Assembly (NCBI GenBank): GCA_018815245.1
Contig: JAHIXK010000011.1
Span: 372,001-436,000, forward strand
From: Gammaproteobacteria bacterium
GTDB lineage: Bacteria > Pseudomonadota > Gammaproteobacteria > Burkholderiales > Burkholderiaceae_B
Length of the DNA: 64,000 bases
Direction: 5' to 3'
A model generated the notes under the pieces. The model saw only the letters and a program-made list of their open reading frames with translations, was not told the origin of the DNA and searched no databases. A program made the translations under genes and the position numbers. Each line of letters opens with the position of its first letter. Position 1 is the stretch's first letter. This document shows, piece after piece, positions 42,001-52,538 of this stretch.

Positions 42001-42762
42001 TTGGCCATTACACGAATTTTGATCAGCAACGATGACGGTTACAGTGCCCCCGGTATTCTGGCTCTGCACGGTGCTTTGCTGGAACGCTTCGGCAACACGG
42101 TTCACCTGGAAGTGATGGCACCCGAACAAGACCGTTCAGGCGTTTCCAACGCACTTACCCTGGATCGGCCGCTGACCGTGCGTACCGCAGCCAACGGGTT
42201 CCGTTATGTGAACGGCACCCCGACCGATTGTGTGCATGTGGCCGTTACAGGTTTGCTGGAACAGCGGCCTGACCTGATCGTTTCGGGTATCAACAACGGC
42301 GCCAATATGGGTGACGACACCATTTACTCCGGCACAGTTGCCGCTGCCATGGAAGGCTTTCAGTGTGGTTTGCCAGCCATTGCCTTTTCTCTGGCGGGCA
42401 AAGGCTACGCCCACCTGGACAGTGCAGCCCGCGTTGCCGCTGAAATCGTAGACCGTTTTCTGAGCAACAAGCTGGGTCTGGAGCATTGCCTGTTGAACGT
42501 CAATATTCCGCCAATTGCTTACGATGACATGCAAGGTTACGAGTGCACCCGCTTGGGCAAGCGCCACCATGCCGAACCTGTTATTCCAACCCAGAATCCG
42601 AAAGATGAAACCGTTTACTGGATAGGCCCCCCGGGCGGGGCAAAAGATGCGGGCCCCGGCACCGACTTTTTTGCCGTCAAGCAGGGTAAAATTTCGATCA
42701 GCCCGTTGAAGGCTGATTTGACACACATTGAACAGATGAAAACCCTGGCCGACTGGTTATAA
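42001..42762 (+). CDS. surE: 5'/3'-nucleotidase SurE
   Basis: A survival-protein phosphatase of 253 residues that dephosphorylates nucleoside monophosphates. The metal-binding start [15 protein letters not shown] and the [20 protein letters not shown] segment are diagnostic. The start appears to be TTG 42001, giving [18 protein letters not shown] lies about ten bases upstream and no ATG is available at this point. It begins two bases after the yaaA stop and precedes pcm by seven bases, in the usual surE-pcm-nlpD order. Confidence 0.94.
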   Translation: MAITRILISNDDGYSAPGILALHGALLERFGNTVHLEVMAPEQDRSGVSNALTLDRPLTVRTAANGFRYVNGTPTDCVHVAVTGLLEQRPDLIVSGINNGANMGDDTIYSGTVAAAMEGFQCGLPAIAFSLAGKGYAHLDSAARVAAEIVDRFLSNKLGLEHCLLNVNIPPIAYDDMQGYECTRLGKRHHAEPVIPTQNPKDETVYWIGPPGGAKDAGPGTDFFAVKQGKISISPLKADLTHIEQMKTLADWL

Positions 42763-42769
42763 CGACAGC

Positions 42770-43510
42770 ATGGATCAAAAGCCCCGTTTCAAGCCGGCCC
42801 CCGCGCTGATTACCCAGTCAGCACGCAAGCTGGACCGGATCCCGGAACGCCTCGGTGGGTCAAGCCTGACCTCTGAGCGTGCACGCGGGCATCTGGTTCA
42901 AAAGCTAAAAACTTTGGGTATTGTGAATCCGCGTGTGCTGGATGTGATCGGCACAGTGCCCCGCCATCTTTTTGTGGACGAAGGCTTTGCTTCACGCGCT
43001 TATGACGATGCAGCCTTGCCCATTGGGCACCAGCAAACCATTTCGCGTCCCTTTACTGTGGCGCGTTTTGCAGAATATGCACTGGATGGCTGCAAAGAAC
43101 TCGACAATGTGCTGGAAGTAGGCGCAGGCTGTGGTTACCAGGCAGCCGTGTTTGCAAACCTTGCCAAGCGGGTAGTCAGTATCGAGCGCATTGAGGCGTT
43201 GTACGACAAGGCCCAGCGCAATTTGAAACTCGCCGGTTTTCACAAAGTCAAAGTAATTCATGGCGATGGTTTGCTTGGTTTGCCCGCACAAGCGCCGTTT
43301 GATGTCATCATTGTGGCCGCTGCTGGTCTGGAAATTCCCCAGGCCCTGCTCAAGCAGTTGAAAGTTGGCGGGCGTCTGATCGTGCCCGTAGCAGATCACA
43401 ATCAACAGAATTTGGTCATTGTGGACCGTCTTGCGGCTGACAAATGGCACCGTGAGAAAAAAGACTTGGTAAAATTCGTACCCCTGTTACAAGGAACTCG
43501 CATCGTATGA
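42770..43510 (+). CDS. pcm: Protein-L-isoaspartate O-methyltransferase
   Basis: A protein-repair methyltransferase of 246 residues, which methylates isoaspartyl residues with S-adenosylmethionine. Characteristic segments are PRHLFVDEGFASRAYDDAALPIG, TISRPFTVARF, VLEVGAGCGYQAAVF (SAM motif I) and IHGDGLLGLP. There is a 50-residue basic N-terminal extension compared with E. coli Pcm, common in Burkholderiales. The stop overlaps the nlpD start (ATGA). Confidence 0.95.
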   Translation: MDQKPRFKPAPALITQSARKLDRIPERLGGSSLTSERARGHLVQKLKTLGIVNPRVLDVIGTVPRHLFVDEGFASRAYDDAALPIGHQQTISRPFTVARFAEYALDGCKELDNVLEVGAGCGYQAAVFANLAKRVVSIERIEALYDKAQRNLKLAGFHKVKVIHGDGLLGLPAQAPFDVIIVAAAGLEIPQALLKQLKVGGRLIVPVADHNQQNLVIVDRLAADKWHREKKDLVKFVPLLQGTRIV

Positions 43511-44331
43511 AACGTGGCGTATTTGAAAACCTCCCTTTGTTGGGTCACACACGTGCATTGGCTGTCGGTTTTGCAACCCTGATTTTTCTTGGCGCCTGTA
43601 CTACAACTGGCAATCAAGCCCCGGTTGTAGACCGTTTGCCATCCAGGTCCTCTGATTCCGCAGTGGTCACTGATGGCATCTACACAGTCAAGGCGGGCGA
43701 CACTTTGTACAGCATTGCCTTAGACTTCGGTCTGGACTGGCGTGAACTGGCCCGAGCCAACAATTTGAGCGATCCGGGCAAGTTGAGCATTGGCCAGAAA
43801 TTGCGCGTGACCGGCGCGCCCGGCGCTGTGGCTGGCGGTTCAGCAAGCGGAACAATCACTGAAGACAGCGGCGTGGAAATTACGCCGATACCACCTGCAG
43901 GTGGAGCCAAGCCGATTGAGAACGCCCCGGCACCAGAAATCAAACCGCCTGCACCCACCGCGGTGACCCTGGGTTTTATCTGGCCTCATCCAGGTGAAAT
44001 TGTGCAGGGCTACAAGCCCGGTGTGAACAAGGGCATCGACCTGACCGCCAAAGTAGGGGATCCCGTGCTGGCCTCGCAGGCCGGGCGTGTGGTGTATTCA
44101 GGCAATGCGCTTCGCGGCTATGGCAATTTGATCATTCTGAAACACGACAACAACTTGTTAACAGCCTATGCGCACAACAAAACCCTGTTGGTCAAAGAGG
44201 GTGAGCCAGTGACCAAAGGCCAAAGAATTGCCGAGGCAGGGCAGTCCGACACCGATCGTCCCAAGCTGCACTTTGAAGTGCGCAAGCAGGGCAAACCTGT
44301 TGACCCGATGGACTACCTCCCGGCCCGTTAA
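43507..44331 (+). CDS. nlpD: NlpD-like LysM/M23 lipoprotein
   Basis: An outer-membrane lipoprotein of 274 residues. Signal and lipobox LGAC (Cys31), then one LysM domain (YTVKAGDTLYSIALDFGLDW, residues about 58-103), a Pro-rich linker and an M23/LytM domain from about 155. In LytM enzymes the first zinc ligand is His in HKGID-type motifs; here it is NKGIDL, so the domain is degenerate and the protein more likely activates an amidase, as NlpD does for AmiC. In most relatives rpoS follows; here rlmD follows. Confidence 0.92.
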   Translation: MKRGVFENLPLLGHTRALAVGFATLIFLGACTTTGNQAPVVDRLPSRSSDSAVVTDGIYTVKAGDTLYSIALDFGLDWRELARANNLSDPGKLSIGQKLRVTGAPGAVAGGSASGTITEDSGVEITPIPPAGGAKPIENAPAPEIKPPAPTAVTLGFIWPHPGEIVQGYKPGVNKGIDLTAKVGDPVLASQAGRVVYSGNALRGYGNLIILKHDNNLLTAYAHNKTLLVKEGEPVTKGQRIAEAGQSDTDRPKLHFEVRKQGKPVDPMDYLPAR

Positions 44332-44349
44332 TTTTTATCGAATGTAGCC

Positions 44350-45738
44350 ATGGGCCGAAAAAAGAAAAAAGACCGCACACCTGTGGTGTTCCCACAGGTG
44401 CAAGTCACCATTGAATCCATTGACCTTGATGCAAACGGCATTGGTCATGTGGATGGCAAGGTGCATTTTATTGATGGCGCCATCACGGGTGAAACCGTGA
44501 TCGCAGAAGTGGTGCGCATCAAGCCCAGTTATTCAAAGGGCAGAACGCTACAGGTACTCAATTCCGTATCTACACGTACTACGCCCAAGTGCCCGCACTA
44601 CGGTGTATGTGGCGGTTGCGCCATGCAGCACATTGAGCCGAATGCGCAGGTGGCCATTAAAAACCGTGCACTGGAAGACCTGTTACAGCGCATTGGTCGC
44701 CAACAACCCGAACAGATGATGCCGCCCATTTACGGCTCGTTCTGGGGGTACCGTCACCGTGCGCGTTTAAGCACCCGATTCGTGATCAAGAAAGACCGTT
44801 TTTTTGTGGGTTTCCATGAAAAATCCTCTTCCTATGTGGCGGATATGCAGGAATGCCACGTGTTGCCTAAGCATGTGTCCAACATGATTGTGCCGCTGGG
44901 TAATATGCTGGTCACACTTGGTAATTTCATGCGCTTGCCGCAAATTGAACTGGCCGTTGGCGATGGTGTAACAGCGATGGTGCTGCGACACCTGGACCCC
45001 TTGAGTGAATCTGACCTGGACACCTTGAAGGCATTTGGGGCCGAATGGGGTGTGGACTGGTGGTTGCAGCCTGCTGGCCCGGCCACAGTCCACCGTCTTG
45101 AAGCCGACAAGCCAGTGGACTTGACCTACCGGATACCCAGTTTTGGTATCCGTATGCGTTTCAAGCCGACCGACTTCACGCAGGTCAACCACATGATCAA
45201 TGATGCGATGGTTAGTCGTGCCGTGTCCCTGCTCGATTTAAAGCCCGAAGACCGGGTGCTTGACCTGTTTTGTGGCTTGGGCAACTTCTCCCTGCCTTTG
45301 GCCACCAAAAGCAGTTTTGTGAAAGGTTTTGAGGGGTCGCAGGATTTGGTGGGCCGCGCTGGCGAAAATGCAGAATTCAACGGCTTGGCCGACAAAACCG
45401 AATTCCATGTGCGCAACCTGTTCGAAGTGGAAACACCTGAATGGGAAAGCTGGGGCCAGTTTGACAAAGTGCTAGTGGATCCGCCGCGCGATGGTGCGCT
45501 TGAAATCTGCAGAGCCATTGTGGGGGCCCGGGCAGAATTTCAGCCCAAGCGCATTGTGTATGTAAGTTGCAACCCAGGCACTTTGGCGCGTGATACGGCA
45601 GTGCTGTGCAATTTGGGTTCCTACAAATTGATGAAAGCAGGGGTGGTCAACATGTTCCCGCACACATCGCATGTGGAATCAATTGCAGTGTTTGAACGGG
45701 TGGCTTACAGCGTTTGTGATGCGGCAAGGCGCTTATAA
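44350..45738 (+). CDS. rlmD: 23S rRNA (uracil-1939-C5)-methyltransferase RlmD
   Basis: A 462-residue TrmA/RumA-type RNA methyltransferase. An N-terminal TRAM domain (VTIESIDLDANGIGHVDGKV) is followed by the iron-sulfur cysteines CPHYGVCGGCAMQH, SAM motif LDLFCGLGNFSLPLA, VDPPRDGALE, and the catalytic Cys in VYVSCNPGTLARD. The N-terminus is basic (GRKKKKDR), as in RlmD of related bacteria. It starts 18 bases after nlpD and ends 16 bases before a strong terminator. Confidence 0.94.
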   Translation: MGRKKKKDRTPVVFPQVQVTIESIDLDANGIGHVDGKVHFIDGAITGETVIAEVVRIKPSYSKGRTLQVLNSVSTRTTPKCPHYGVCGGCAMQHIEPNAQVAIKNRALEDLLQRIGRQQPEQMMPPIYGSFWGYRHRARLSTRFVIKKDRFFVGFHEKSSSYVADMQECHVLPKHVSNMIVPLGNMLVTLGNFMRLPQIELAVGDGVTAMVLRHLDPLSESDLDTLKAFGAEWGVDWWLQPAGPATVHRLEADKPVDLTYRIPSFGIRMRFKPTDFTQVNHMINDAMVSRAVSLLDLKPEDRVLDLFCGLGNFSLPLATKSSFVKGFEGSQDLVGRAGENAEFNGLADKTEFHVRNLFEVETPEWESWGQFDKVLVDPPRDGALEICRAIVGARAEFQPKRIVYVSCNPGTLARDTAVLCNLGSYKLMKAGVVNMFPHTSHVESIAVFERVAYSVCDAARRL

Positions 45739-45753
45739 AGGGAACAAATAACA

Positions 45754-45778
45754 AACGGGGCCGTTGCGGCCCCGTTTT
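45754..45778 (+). terminator. Intrinsic terminator after rlmD
   Basis: AACGGGGCC pairs with GGCCCCGTT around GTTGC, a nine-base-pair GC-rich stem followed by TTTC. It ends the yaaA-surE-pcm-nlpD-rlmD run. Confidence 0.85.
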
Positions 45779-45959
45779 CGTTGGTGTTTTTGCCTCACCA
45801 ACTCGGCGGTCAGTATAGATACCGACCCACTGAAATTTTATATTGCGCTTCTAAAATTTACTTTGCAACAACTTTCGATGTTGCAAGGTGTCAAAAAAAC
45901 GCTTTCAAATCAGTTACTCTCAGGTTACTTCGAGTGGCTTTGTCTCAGTTTGCCCGTGT

Positions 45960-46664
45960 TTACTCGCGGCTGCCGCCAGCGAACACCATGAGCAGCTGCA
46001 GCAAATTCACGAACAAATTGTACAAACTCAAGTAAATGCTTAGCGACGCTGAAATGTAATTGGTTTCACCGCCGCGCATTACACGCTGCAGGTCATACAA
46101 AATGAACAGAGAGAACAGGCCTACACAAATTGTGGAAATGGTCAGCGACAGCGCGGGCATTTGCAAGAAGATGTTGGCCACGGAAGCCACAATCACCATC
46201 ACCAGACCAATTAACAGGCCTTTGCCCATGTTGGTGAAGTCGCGCTTGGTCACGGCTGCGTAGCTGGCCAAACCAAAGAAAATACCTGCTGTGCCCAGTG
46301 CTGCCATCATGATGATGGAACTGCCGTTGGACAGGCTGAGTGCGACCGACAGGATACCGGACAACATCAAGCCCATGAAGAATGTGAAGCCCAGCATGAG
46401 CACCACACCAAACGAGTTGTTGCGGTTGCGCTGGATGCCCCAGATAAACCCGAACATTGCGCCCAGCATGACGACGAACGACAGAATGGGGCTGCCAGCG
46501 AACAAAGTGAAAAAGCCAAACTGAATGCCTGCAAATGCGCCCAAAGCTGTCGGGATCATTGACAGGGCCAGCAAAAAGTATGTGTTTCGCAGAACACGGT
46601 TGGTTTCTACAGATGAAACACCGCCGGCTGTGCGGCCGAATTGTGCTGTTCTCAGGTCAGACAT
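45960..46664 (-). CDS. Bax inhibitor-1/YccA family membrane protein
   Basis: A 234-residue inner-membrane protein with seven predicted helices after a short N-terminus (GVSSVETNRVLRNTYFLLALSM, a family signature). The C-terminal helix ends with SASLSIYLSLYNLFVNLLQL, as in BI-1 proteins, and Asp residues in the last loops would form the calcium-leak channel gate. Bacterial members (YccA, YbhL) interact with FtsH or act as ion channels. It is divergent from ndk. Confidence 0.92.
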   Translation of the reverse strand: MSDLRTAQFGRTAGGVSSVETNRVLRNTYFLLALSMIPTALGAFAGIQFGFFTLFAGSPILSFVVMLGAMFGFIWGIQRNRNNSFGVVLMLGFTFFMGLMLSGILSVALSLSNGSSIIMMAALGTAGIFFGLASYAAVTKRDFTNMGKGLLIGLVMVIVASVANIFLQMPALSLTISTICVGLFSLFILYDLQRVMRGGETNYISASLSIYLSLYNLFVNLLQLLMVFAGGSRE

Positions 46665-46759
46665 ATGTTCTCGCTCCTTGTTAAAACGCGAATTGCTACA
46701 GATTTAGAGTAATGGTAAAGGCGAAAAGTTTCAATTCAAGATGTGGGTCAGACCAATGA

Positions 46760-46788
46760 TTGGGTTTTTTATATAAACAAGCTATAAT
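46760..46788 (+). promoter_or_regulatory. Candidate ndk promoter
   Basis: TTGGGT at 46760-46765 and a perfect TATAAT at 46783-46788, separated by 17 bases, lie about 50 bases before ndk. A good sigma-70 candidate. Confidence 0.6.
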
Positions 46789-46838
46789 AGCGGGCTAATT
46801 TTCATGCTTTTCTAATAATTTTTGGAGTGGTTATAACC

Positions 46839-47264
46839 ATGGCAATCGAGCGCACCCTGTCCATCATCAAGCCTGATGCTGTTGCAAAAAACGTAATTGG
46901 TCAAATTTACAGCCGTTTTGAAGCCGCTGGTCTGAAGGTGGTTGCTGCACGCATGGCCCACCTGTCACGCACTGAAGCAGAAGGTTTTTACGCCGTGCAC
47001 AAGGCACGTCCCTTCTTCAAAGATCTGGTCGACTTCATGATCTCCGGCCCAGTGATGATTCAAGCCCTGGAAGGCGAGAACGCCATTGCCAAGAACCGCG
47101 AATTGATGGGCGCCACAAACCCCAAGGAAGCTGCTGCCGGCACCATTCGTGCTGATTTTGCTGAAAGCATTGATGCAAACGCTGTTCATGGTTCGGATGC
47201 GGCAGAAACAGCGGCCAACGAAATCGCTTATTTCTTCCCGGCGTCACAAGTATTTTCACGTTAA
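46839..47264 (+). CDS. ndk: Nucleoside diphosphate kinase
   Basis: A 141-residue enzyme that transfers the gamma phosphate between nucleoside triphosphates and diphosphates. The active-site His is in [16 protein letters not shown], and the start [21 protein letters not shown] is nearly invariant. ATG 46839 follows GGAGTGG; a longer start at 46827 adds four residues and is less likely. It heads the conserved ndk-rlmN-rodZ-ispG-hisS-yfgM-bamB-der order. Confidence 0.97.
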   Translation: MAIERTLSIIKPDAVAKNVIGQIYSRFEAAGLKVVAARMAHLSRTEAEGFYAVHKARPFFKDLVDFMISGPVMIQALEGENAIAKNRELMGATNPKEAAAGTIRADFAESIDANAVHGSDAAETAANEIAYFFPASQVFSR

Positions 47265-47342
47265 TCTAAGCGATAAGCCAACCAGATTGCGTTGAATTCC
47301 GGGGGCGCACTTGCGTCCCCGTTTGTTTTGAAAGGGCACACC

Positions 47343-48482
47343 ATGAGTGAACAACTCGATAATTTGCTGGACTACTCGGTTCCCGAGCTGATTCAGTGGT
47401 GTGGCAATTTGGGTGAAAAACCATTTCGGGCCAAGCAACTGGCCAAGTGGATTCACCAGTCGGGCGTGGACAATTTCGAGTCCATGACAGACCTTGCGAA
47501 GTCATTTCGCCAGAATTTAAACAGCCGCGCCTGCATCCGGGCGCCTGGCATTATTTCCGACCATGTTTCCAAAGACGGCACCCGCAAGTGGCTGTTTGAT
47601 GTGGGGCACGGCGATGCCGTAGAAACCGTGTTTATTCCCGAAGAGCGTCGCGGTACCTTGTGCGTTAGCTCTCAGGCGGGTTGCGCCGTGAACTGCCGCT
47701 TTTGCTCAACTGGCAAGCAGGGCTTTTCCCGCAACTTGAGCACTGCTGAAATTGTGGCACAGTTGTGGAAGGCCAATGTTTTGTTGCGGGATGCGGGTAA
47801 CCGCGTGTACGCCCAGGAACGCCCGGTAACCAACGTAGTCATGATGGGCATGGGCGAACCTCTGTTGAACTATGATGCGCTGGTGCCCGCGCTGCAGCTG
47901 ATGCTGGACGACACTGCGTATGGTTTGTCGCGTCGCAGGGTCACAGTGTCCACCTCGGGTGTGGTGCCCTTTATGGACCGGCTTTCCCAAGACTGCCCCG
48001 TGGCCTTGGCGGTGTCGCTGCATGCGCCGAACGACGCATTGCGCGATCACCTTGTGCCTTTAAATAAAAAGTACCCGTTGCGTGAGTTGCTGGATGCCTG
48101 TTTGCGTTATTTGAAGTTTGCGCCCCGCGATTTCATTACTTTTGAATACGTGATGCTTGATGGTGTGAATGACAAACCTGAGCATGCACAGCAGTTGCTT
48201 GAAATTGCGAAAATTGTGCCGTGCAAGTTCAATTTGATCCCGTTCAATCCATTCCCGGAATCGGGTTTGATCAAGTCAACCACGCCAGCCATCAAAACGT
48301 TTGTAGACATACTCTGCGAGGGTGGTGTGGTCACCACGGTTCGAAAAACACGTGGTGACGATATTGATGCGGCTTGCGGTCAGTTGGCAGGCGAGGTCAA
48401 AGACAGAACCAAGGTGCGAGAACGCCAGCACGCCACAGTGTCTATCGATGAACTGAGGGGTTCCTCCAAACGAAGGGACTAG
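47343..48482 (+). CDS. rlmN: Dual-specificity 23S rRNA/tRNA adenine-C2 methyltransferase RlmN
   Basis: A radical-SAM enzyme of 379 residues that methylates A2503 of 23S rRNA and A37 of tRNAs. The iron-sulfur motif CxxxCxxC is CAVNCRFC; the active cysteine near the C-terminus is in [23 protein letters not shown] and [14 protein letters not shown] are further family segments. ATG 47343 follows AAGGGC. The gap of 269 bases to rodZ is AT-rich and contains no gene I can support; pilF, often found here in relatives, is absent. Confidence 0.95.
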   Translation: MSEQLDNLLDYSVPELIQWCGNLGEKPFRAKQLAKWIHQSGVDNFESMTDLAKSFRQNLNSRACIRAPGIISDHVSKDGTRKWLFDVGHGDAVETVFIPEERRGTLCVSSQAGCAVNCRFCSTGKQGFSRNLSTAEIVAQLWKANVLLRDAGNRVYAQERPVTNVVMMGMGEPLLNYDALVPALQLMLDDTAYGLSRRRVTVSTSGVVPFMDRLSQDCPVALAVSLHAPNDALRDHLVPLNKKYPLRELLDACLRYLKFAPRDFITFEYVMLDGVNDKPEHAQQLLEIAKIVPCKFNLIPFNPFPESGLIKSTTPAIKTFVDILCEGGVVTTVRKTRGDDIDAACGQLAGEVKDRTKVRERQHATVSIDELRGSSKRRD

Positions 48483-48751
48483 GCTTTTATTGCGTATGCT
48501 TTGTCATACAATGATTTGATCGTTTAAAAGTGTTGTGGCAATCAAGATGTCTCGTTTTGTCTTGTGAAAAGTAAAATCTTGATCCAAAACTTGTAATTCT
48601 TTTTCAAAAGATTGCTCAACACATTGAATTTTCATAGAAAACACTTGAAACTACCTGTTTGTTTAGATTATTCTACAAAGGTAGTGGCGGTGAAGATATT
48701 ACAATTACCATTCGGCGCCTTTGTGGGTCAGCCGACGCTTGGAAAGACCAA

Positions 48752-49849
48752 ATGAATGAAAATCGTGCCATGAGCAACACTGAATCATCAGATGCCAGCG
48801 CAGGTCAAGATGTGAAAACGGAGCAAAACAATGGTTCCATCGTCGAAAAGCATCCGAATTTGACCTTGCTAGAGTCCGGTCAGAATCCCGGAGAGATTTT
48901 GCGCGCGGCCCGCGAGAAAGCCGGATATTCCCTTAGCGACATCAGCGCTCAGACAAAAATCAATGAAAAACAGCTCGAAGCCATTGAGAGTGGCGATGTG
49001 GGTCGTTTGCCACCTGAAACATTCGCCAAAGCTTTTATTAAAAGTTATTGCAAAGCGCTGAAGCTCGATGCCGCGCCGATCATCATGTCTTTCGGGTTTT
49101 CTGAAAGCAGTGCACAAGCCAAGGTTTTGCGCACAGGCCAAGGCGAGGCGATGCGCGCCGAACCCCTTGAGCCAAAAATGCCAAGCAGCTCCAAGCGATT
49201 GTCCACACTGAACTTTGATCAGAAAACAGGTAAAAAATCGCTGAGCTACGGCATTGTGCTTGCTGCAGTGGCGGTCATGGCTGTATTTTACATCCCGGTT
49301 TTTTTGTCCAATCAGGGCACTGAAACTGAAACTGAAACCACTGGCGATGCTATCGAGCCCAATGAAGCGCCCATGGCCGATGTTCAGTCTGAGTCGTTGC
49401 CCCTGCCTCCAGATGCGCCTGTGGCTGATGGTGACGTCTCTTCCGTGTTTCCGGCATTGCAACAGCCATCTGCTGTTGAGTCAGCACCAGGCTCAGCCTC
49501 GTCCGGCACCTCTGGATCGGCTTCTACACCACCTTCCGCTGCTACACCACCTGCCGAAGGCAATGTGGTGGTTCCTCCGACTGTTGTCGAGTCTCCTGCC
49601 GCTGATGGCGCCCCATCCGCATTGCGTTTCAAGTTTCAGGAACAATCCTGGGTGACAGTGCGAGATGCGAATGACAAGGTGTTGATTTCCCAGCTTAACG
49701 ATGCTGGAAGCAGTCTTGAAGTGCGTGGTCTGGCCCCATTCAAGTTGATTGTTGGCAATGCAAAATCTGTAGAGATTTCAAGCAACGGCAAGCCAGTTGA
49801 TCTTTCTTCGTCGATTCGCGGCGAAGTTGCACGTATTACCATTCAGTAA
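48752..49849 (+). CDS. rodZ: RodZ-like cytoskeletal membrane protein
   Basis: A bitopic protein of about 365 residues. A cytoplasmic Xre-type HTH (residues about 45-110: [34 protein letters not shown]) is followed by one helix ([21 protein letters not shown], about 163-183), a Pro/Ser/Ala/Glu-rich periplasmic linker and a C-terminal DUF4115 beta domain ([20 protein letters not shown]). RodZ links MreB to the elongation machinery. Start ATG 48752 is chosen for the GGAAAG before it; ATG 48770 is also possible. Confidence 0.88.
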   Translation: MNENRAMSNTESSDASAGQDVKTEQNNGSIVEKHPNLTLLESGQNPGEILRAAREKAGYSLSDISAQTKINEKQLEAIESGDVGRLPPETFAKAFIKSYCKALKLDAAPIIMSFGFSESSAQAKVLRTGQGEAMRAEPLEPKMPSSSKRLSTLNFDQKTGKKSLSYGIVLAAVAVMAVFYIPVFLSNQGTETETETTGDAIEPNEAPMADVQSESLPLPPDAPVADGDVSSVFPALQQPSAVESAPGSASSGTSGSASTPPSAATPPAEGNVVVPPTVVESPAADGAPSALRFKFQEQSWVTVRDANDKVLISQLNDAGSSLEVRGLAPFKLIVGNAKSVEISSNGKPVDLSSSIRGEVARITIQ

Positions 49850-49875
49850 AAAAGGGGCGTTTCAAGCGCCCTTGC

Positions 49876-51162
49876 ATGCCTTTCGAAATTCGTCCAACCA
49901 CCAGAAGTGCAATTGTGATTCCAAATACCCCGCTGAGTCGCCGCCAAACCCATCAAGTGGATGTTCGCTGGAAGGAGCACGTCGTTTCAATTGGTGGGGG
50001 TGCACCTGTGCTGGTGCAGTCCATGACCAACACCGACACGGCGGATGCACTAAACACTGCCTTGCAAATCAAGGCGCTGTATCTTGCAGGCAGCGAGATG
50101 GTTCGAATCACGGTCAACAACGATGCATCAGCCGAGGCGGTGCCCTACATTCGCGAGCAGCTGGACAAGATGCGTATTCCGGTACCGTTGGTGGGCGATT
50201 TCCATTACAACGGTCATTTGTTGCTGCAAAAATATCCAGATTGCGCCAAGGCTTTGTCGAAGTACCGCATCAACCCCGGCAATGTGGGCTCATCCCGTTC
50301 GCGCGATGACAACTTCGCCGCCATGATTTCGATCGCAGCCGAGCATGACAAACCTGTGCGAATTGGCGTGAACTGGGGTAGCCTGGACCAAAACCTGCTG
50401 GCCCGAATGATGGATGAAAATGGCAAAAAAGCCGATCCCTTGCCAGCTCAGCAGTTGATGTATCAAGCCTTGATTGAATCGGCCGTCAGCAGCGCTCACA
50501 AGGCAGTGGAGCTTGGTTTGCCGGCCAACAAAATCGTGTTGTCCTGCAAGGTGAGTCAAGTGCAGGACTTGATCGCTGTGTACCGCGAGTTGGCGGGTAG
50601 AAGCGAGTTTCCCCTTCACCTTGGTTTAACAGAGGCCGGCATGGGCACCAAAGGCATTGTGGCTTCCACCGCAGCCTTGTCTGTGTTGCTGCAAGAAGGT
50701 ATTGGTGACACCATTCGGGTGTCGCTAACCCCCGAACCCAATGGCGACCGCTGCAAGGAAGTGTTGGTGGGTCAGGAAATTTTGCAATCGCTGGGTTTGC
50801 GCGCCTTTACCCCGCAGGTAATCGCCTGCCCAGGTTGCGGCCGCACCACCAGCACCGTATTTCAGGAGCTGGCCGATCAAATTCAAACTTACCTGCGCGA
50901 CCAAATGCCCATCTGGAAAAACCAGTATGTGGGTGTTGAAGAGATGAAAGTGGCGGTGATGGGCTGCGTGGTCAATGGCCCAGGCGAAAGCAAGCATGCC
51001 GACATCGGTATTTCCTTGCCCGGTACAGGGGAAGCACCTTCTGCCCCCGTGTTTTTGGACGGCAAACGCACGGTGACCCTGAAAGGCGAGAACATTGCCC
51101 AGGAATTTCAGGCAATTGTGCAGCGTTATGTCGAGCAAAGGTACGCCGGCGGCAACAAGTAG
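49876..51162 (+). CDS. ispG: 4-hydroxy-3-methylbut-2-enyl diphosphate synthase IspG
   Basis: A 428-residue iron-sulfur enzyme of the non-mevalonate isoprenoid pathway, converting MEcPP to HMBPP. The TIM barrel begins [20 protein letters not shown]; cluster ligands are in ACPGCGRTT and [18 protein letters not shown], together the three Cys and one Glu expected. Length is as in other Betaproteobacteria, which carry the short bacterial form. It lies 26 bases after rodZ. Confidence 0.95.
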   Translation: MPFEIRPTTRSAIVIPNTPLSRRQTHQVDVRWKEHVVSIGGGAPVLVQSMTNTDTADALNTALQIKALYLAGSEMVRITVNNDASAEAVPYIREQLDKMRIPVPLVGDFHYNGHLLLQKYPDCAKALSKYRINPGNVGSSRSRDDNFAAMISIAAEHDKPVRIGVNWGSLDQNLLARMMDENGKKADPLPAQQLMYQALIESAVSSAHKAVELGLPANKIVLSCKVSQVQDLIAVYRELAGRSEFPLHLGLTEAGMGTKGIVASTAALSVLLQEGIGDTIRVSLTPEPNGDRCKEVLVGQEILQSLGLRAFTPQVIACPGCGRTTSTVFQELADQIQTYLRDQMPIWKNQYVGVEEMKVAVMGCVVNGPGESKHADIGISLPGTGEAPSAPVFLDGKRTVTLKGENIAQEFQAIVQRYVEQRYAGGNK

Positions 51163-51212
51163 CCCAAGAATAGGCGACAATACCGGGTTGAGAAATTAAG
51201 TTGAATGCGTCA

Positions 51213-52538
51213 ATGAGTCATCCTGAGTCGCCGGAACTATCCAAAGCCAAAAAGCAACCCCGACTTCAATCCGTCAAGGGAATGAACGATGTATTGCCCG
51301 TAGAGGGCATTCATTGGGAAAACCTGGAAGTAATGCTGCGCGAGTGGCTGACATCCTATGGCTACCGCTTGATCAAAACCCCGGTTCTTGAACCCACTTC
51401 ACTGTTCCGACGCGGCATTGGTGAAGTCACTGACATTGTCGAGAAAGAGATGTTCAGTTTTGTGGATCGCTTAAACGGCGACGAACTGACATTGCGCCCT
51501 GAATTCACGGCGGGCATTGCGCGTGCCACCATTCAACACAACCTGACCTACGCAGCGCCCCAGCGCGTTTACTCCATGGGTCCGGTGTTTCGTCATGAGC
51601 GCCCCCAGCGTGGCCGCTACAGGCAGTTCCACCAACTGGATGTGGAAGCATTGGGTTTTGCTGGCCCCGATATTGATGCCGAGCTGATCGTGATGCTTTC
51701 ACGTTTGTGGCGTGAAATGGGTCTTGAGGAAGTGCGGCTTGAAATTAATTGCCTAGGTGAGGCGCCGGAACGTTTGGCCCACCGGCAGGCTTTGATTACT
51801 TATTTTGAATCGCACGCCGAGTTGCTGGATGAAGACGCCAAGCGCCGCCTGCACAGCAACCCCTTGCGCATTCTGGATACGAAAAATCCAACCATGCAAG
51901 ACATGGTCAACGGTGCGCCCCGTTTGTCAGAATTTCTGGGTTCGGAATCGCTGGCGCACTACCAGGGCGTAAAGCGCTTGCTCGACGATGCTGGTGTGCG
52001 TTACATCGAGAACCCGCGTCTGGTGCGTGGACTCGATTACTACAACCTCACCGTGTTTGAATGGATTACCGATGCCTTGGGTACCCAAGGCACCATTTGC
52101 GGCGGTGGCCGTTACGATGGTTTGATCGAGGTGCTGGGCGGCAAGCACACCCCCGCGATTGGTTTTGCAATTGGCCTGGAACGTTTGCTTGAGTTGTATC
52201 TCGAAATGAATCAGCCCGATGACACTGCTGATCTTGATGTGTACGTGGTTCACCAAGGAGAAGGCACGGCGCGGCGCGCGTTTACCCTGGCCGAAGAATT
52301 ACGTGACGCCGGGTTCGCTGTGGTGTTGCACGCAGGCGGTGGTGGTTTCAAAAGCCAGATGAAGCGCGCGGATATAAGCGGTGCTGCCGTGGCGGTTATT
52401 CTGGGCGAGAACGAATTGAATACGGGCACTGCCGCAGTGAAAGTATTGCGTGGCGAAAGCACGCAGCAGGAATTCAAACAAGAGGGATTGGCCGAAGCCA
52501 TATTCGGCCTGCTTTACGGAGAAGGAGAGGAGTCTTGA
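51213..52538 (+). CDS. hisS: Histidyl-tRNA synthetase
   Basis: A class II aminoacyl-tRNA synthetase of about 441 residues. Motif 1 and the opening [10 protein letters not shown], motif 2 [20 protein letters not shown], the histidine-A region [15 protein letters not shown] and motif 3 [12 protein letters not shown] are all present, followed by the anticodon-binding domain. ATG 51213 is chosen; an in-frame TTG at 51201 would add four residues. The stop overlaps the yfgM-like start. Confidence 0.96.
   Translation: MSHPESPELSKAKKQPRLQSVKGMNDVLPVEGIHWENLEVMLREWLTSYGYRLIKTPVLEPTSLFRRGIGEVTDIVEKEMFSFVDRLNGDELTLRPEFTAGIARATIQHNLTYAAPQRVYSMGPVFRHERPQRGRYRQFHQLDVEALGFAGPDIDAELIVMLSRLWREMGLEEVRLEINCLGEAPERLAHRQALITYFESHAELLDEDAKRRLHSNPLRILDTKNPTMQDMVNGAPRLSEFLGSESLAHYQGVKRLLDDAGVRYIENPRLVRGLDYYNLTVFEWITDALGTQGTICGGGRYDGLIEVLGGKHTPAIGFAIGLERLLELYLEMNQPDDTADLDVYVVHQGEGTARRAFTLAEELRDAGFAVVLHAGGGGFKSQMKRADISGAAVAVILGENELNTGTAAVKVLRGESTQQEFKQEGLAEAIFGLLYGEGEES

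Noticed and set aside
49847-49880. Terminator between rodZ and ispG
   Set aside because: GGGCG...CGCCC has an A-tract before it and no U-tract after it on the plus strand. It would only function on the minus strand, where there is no gene, and it overlaps the ispG start.
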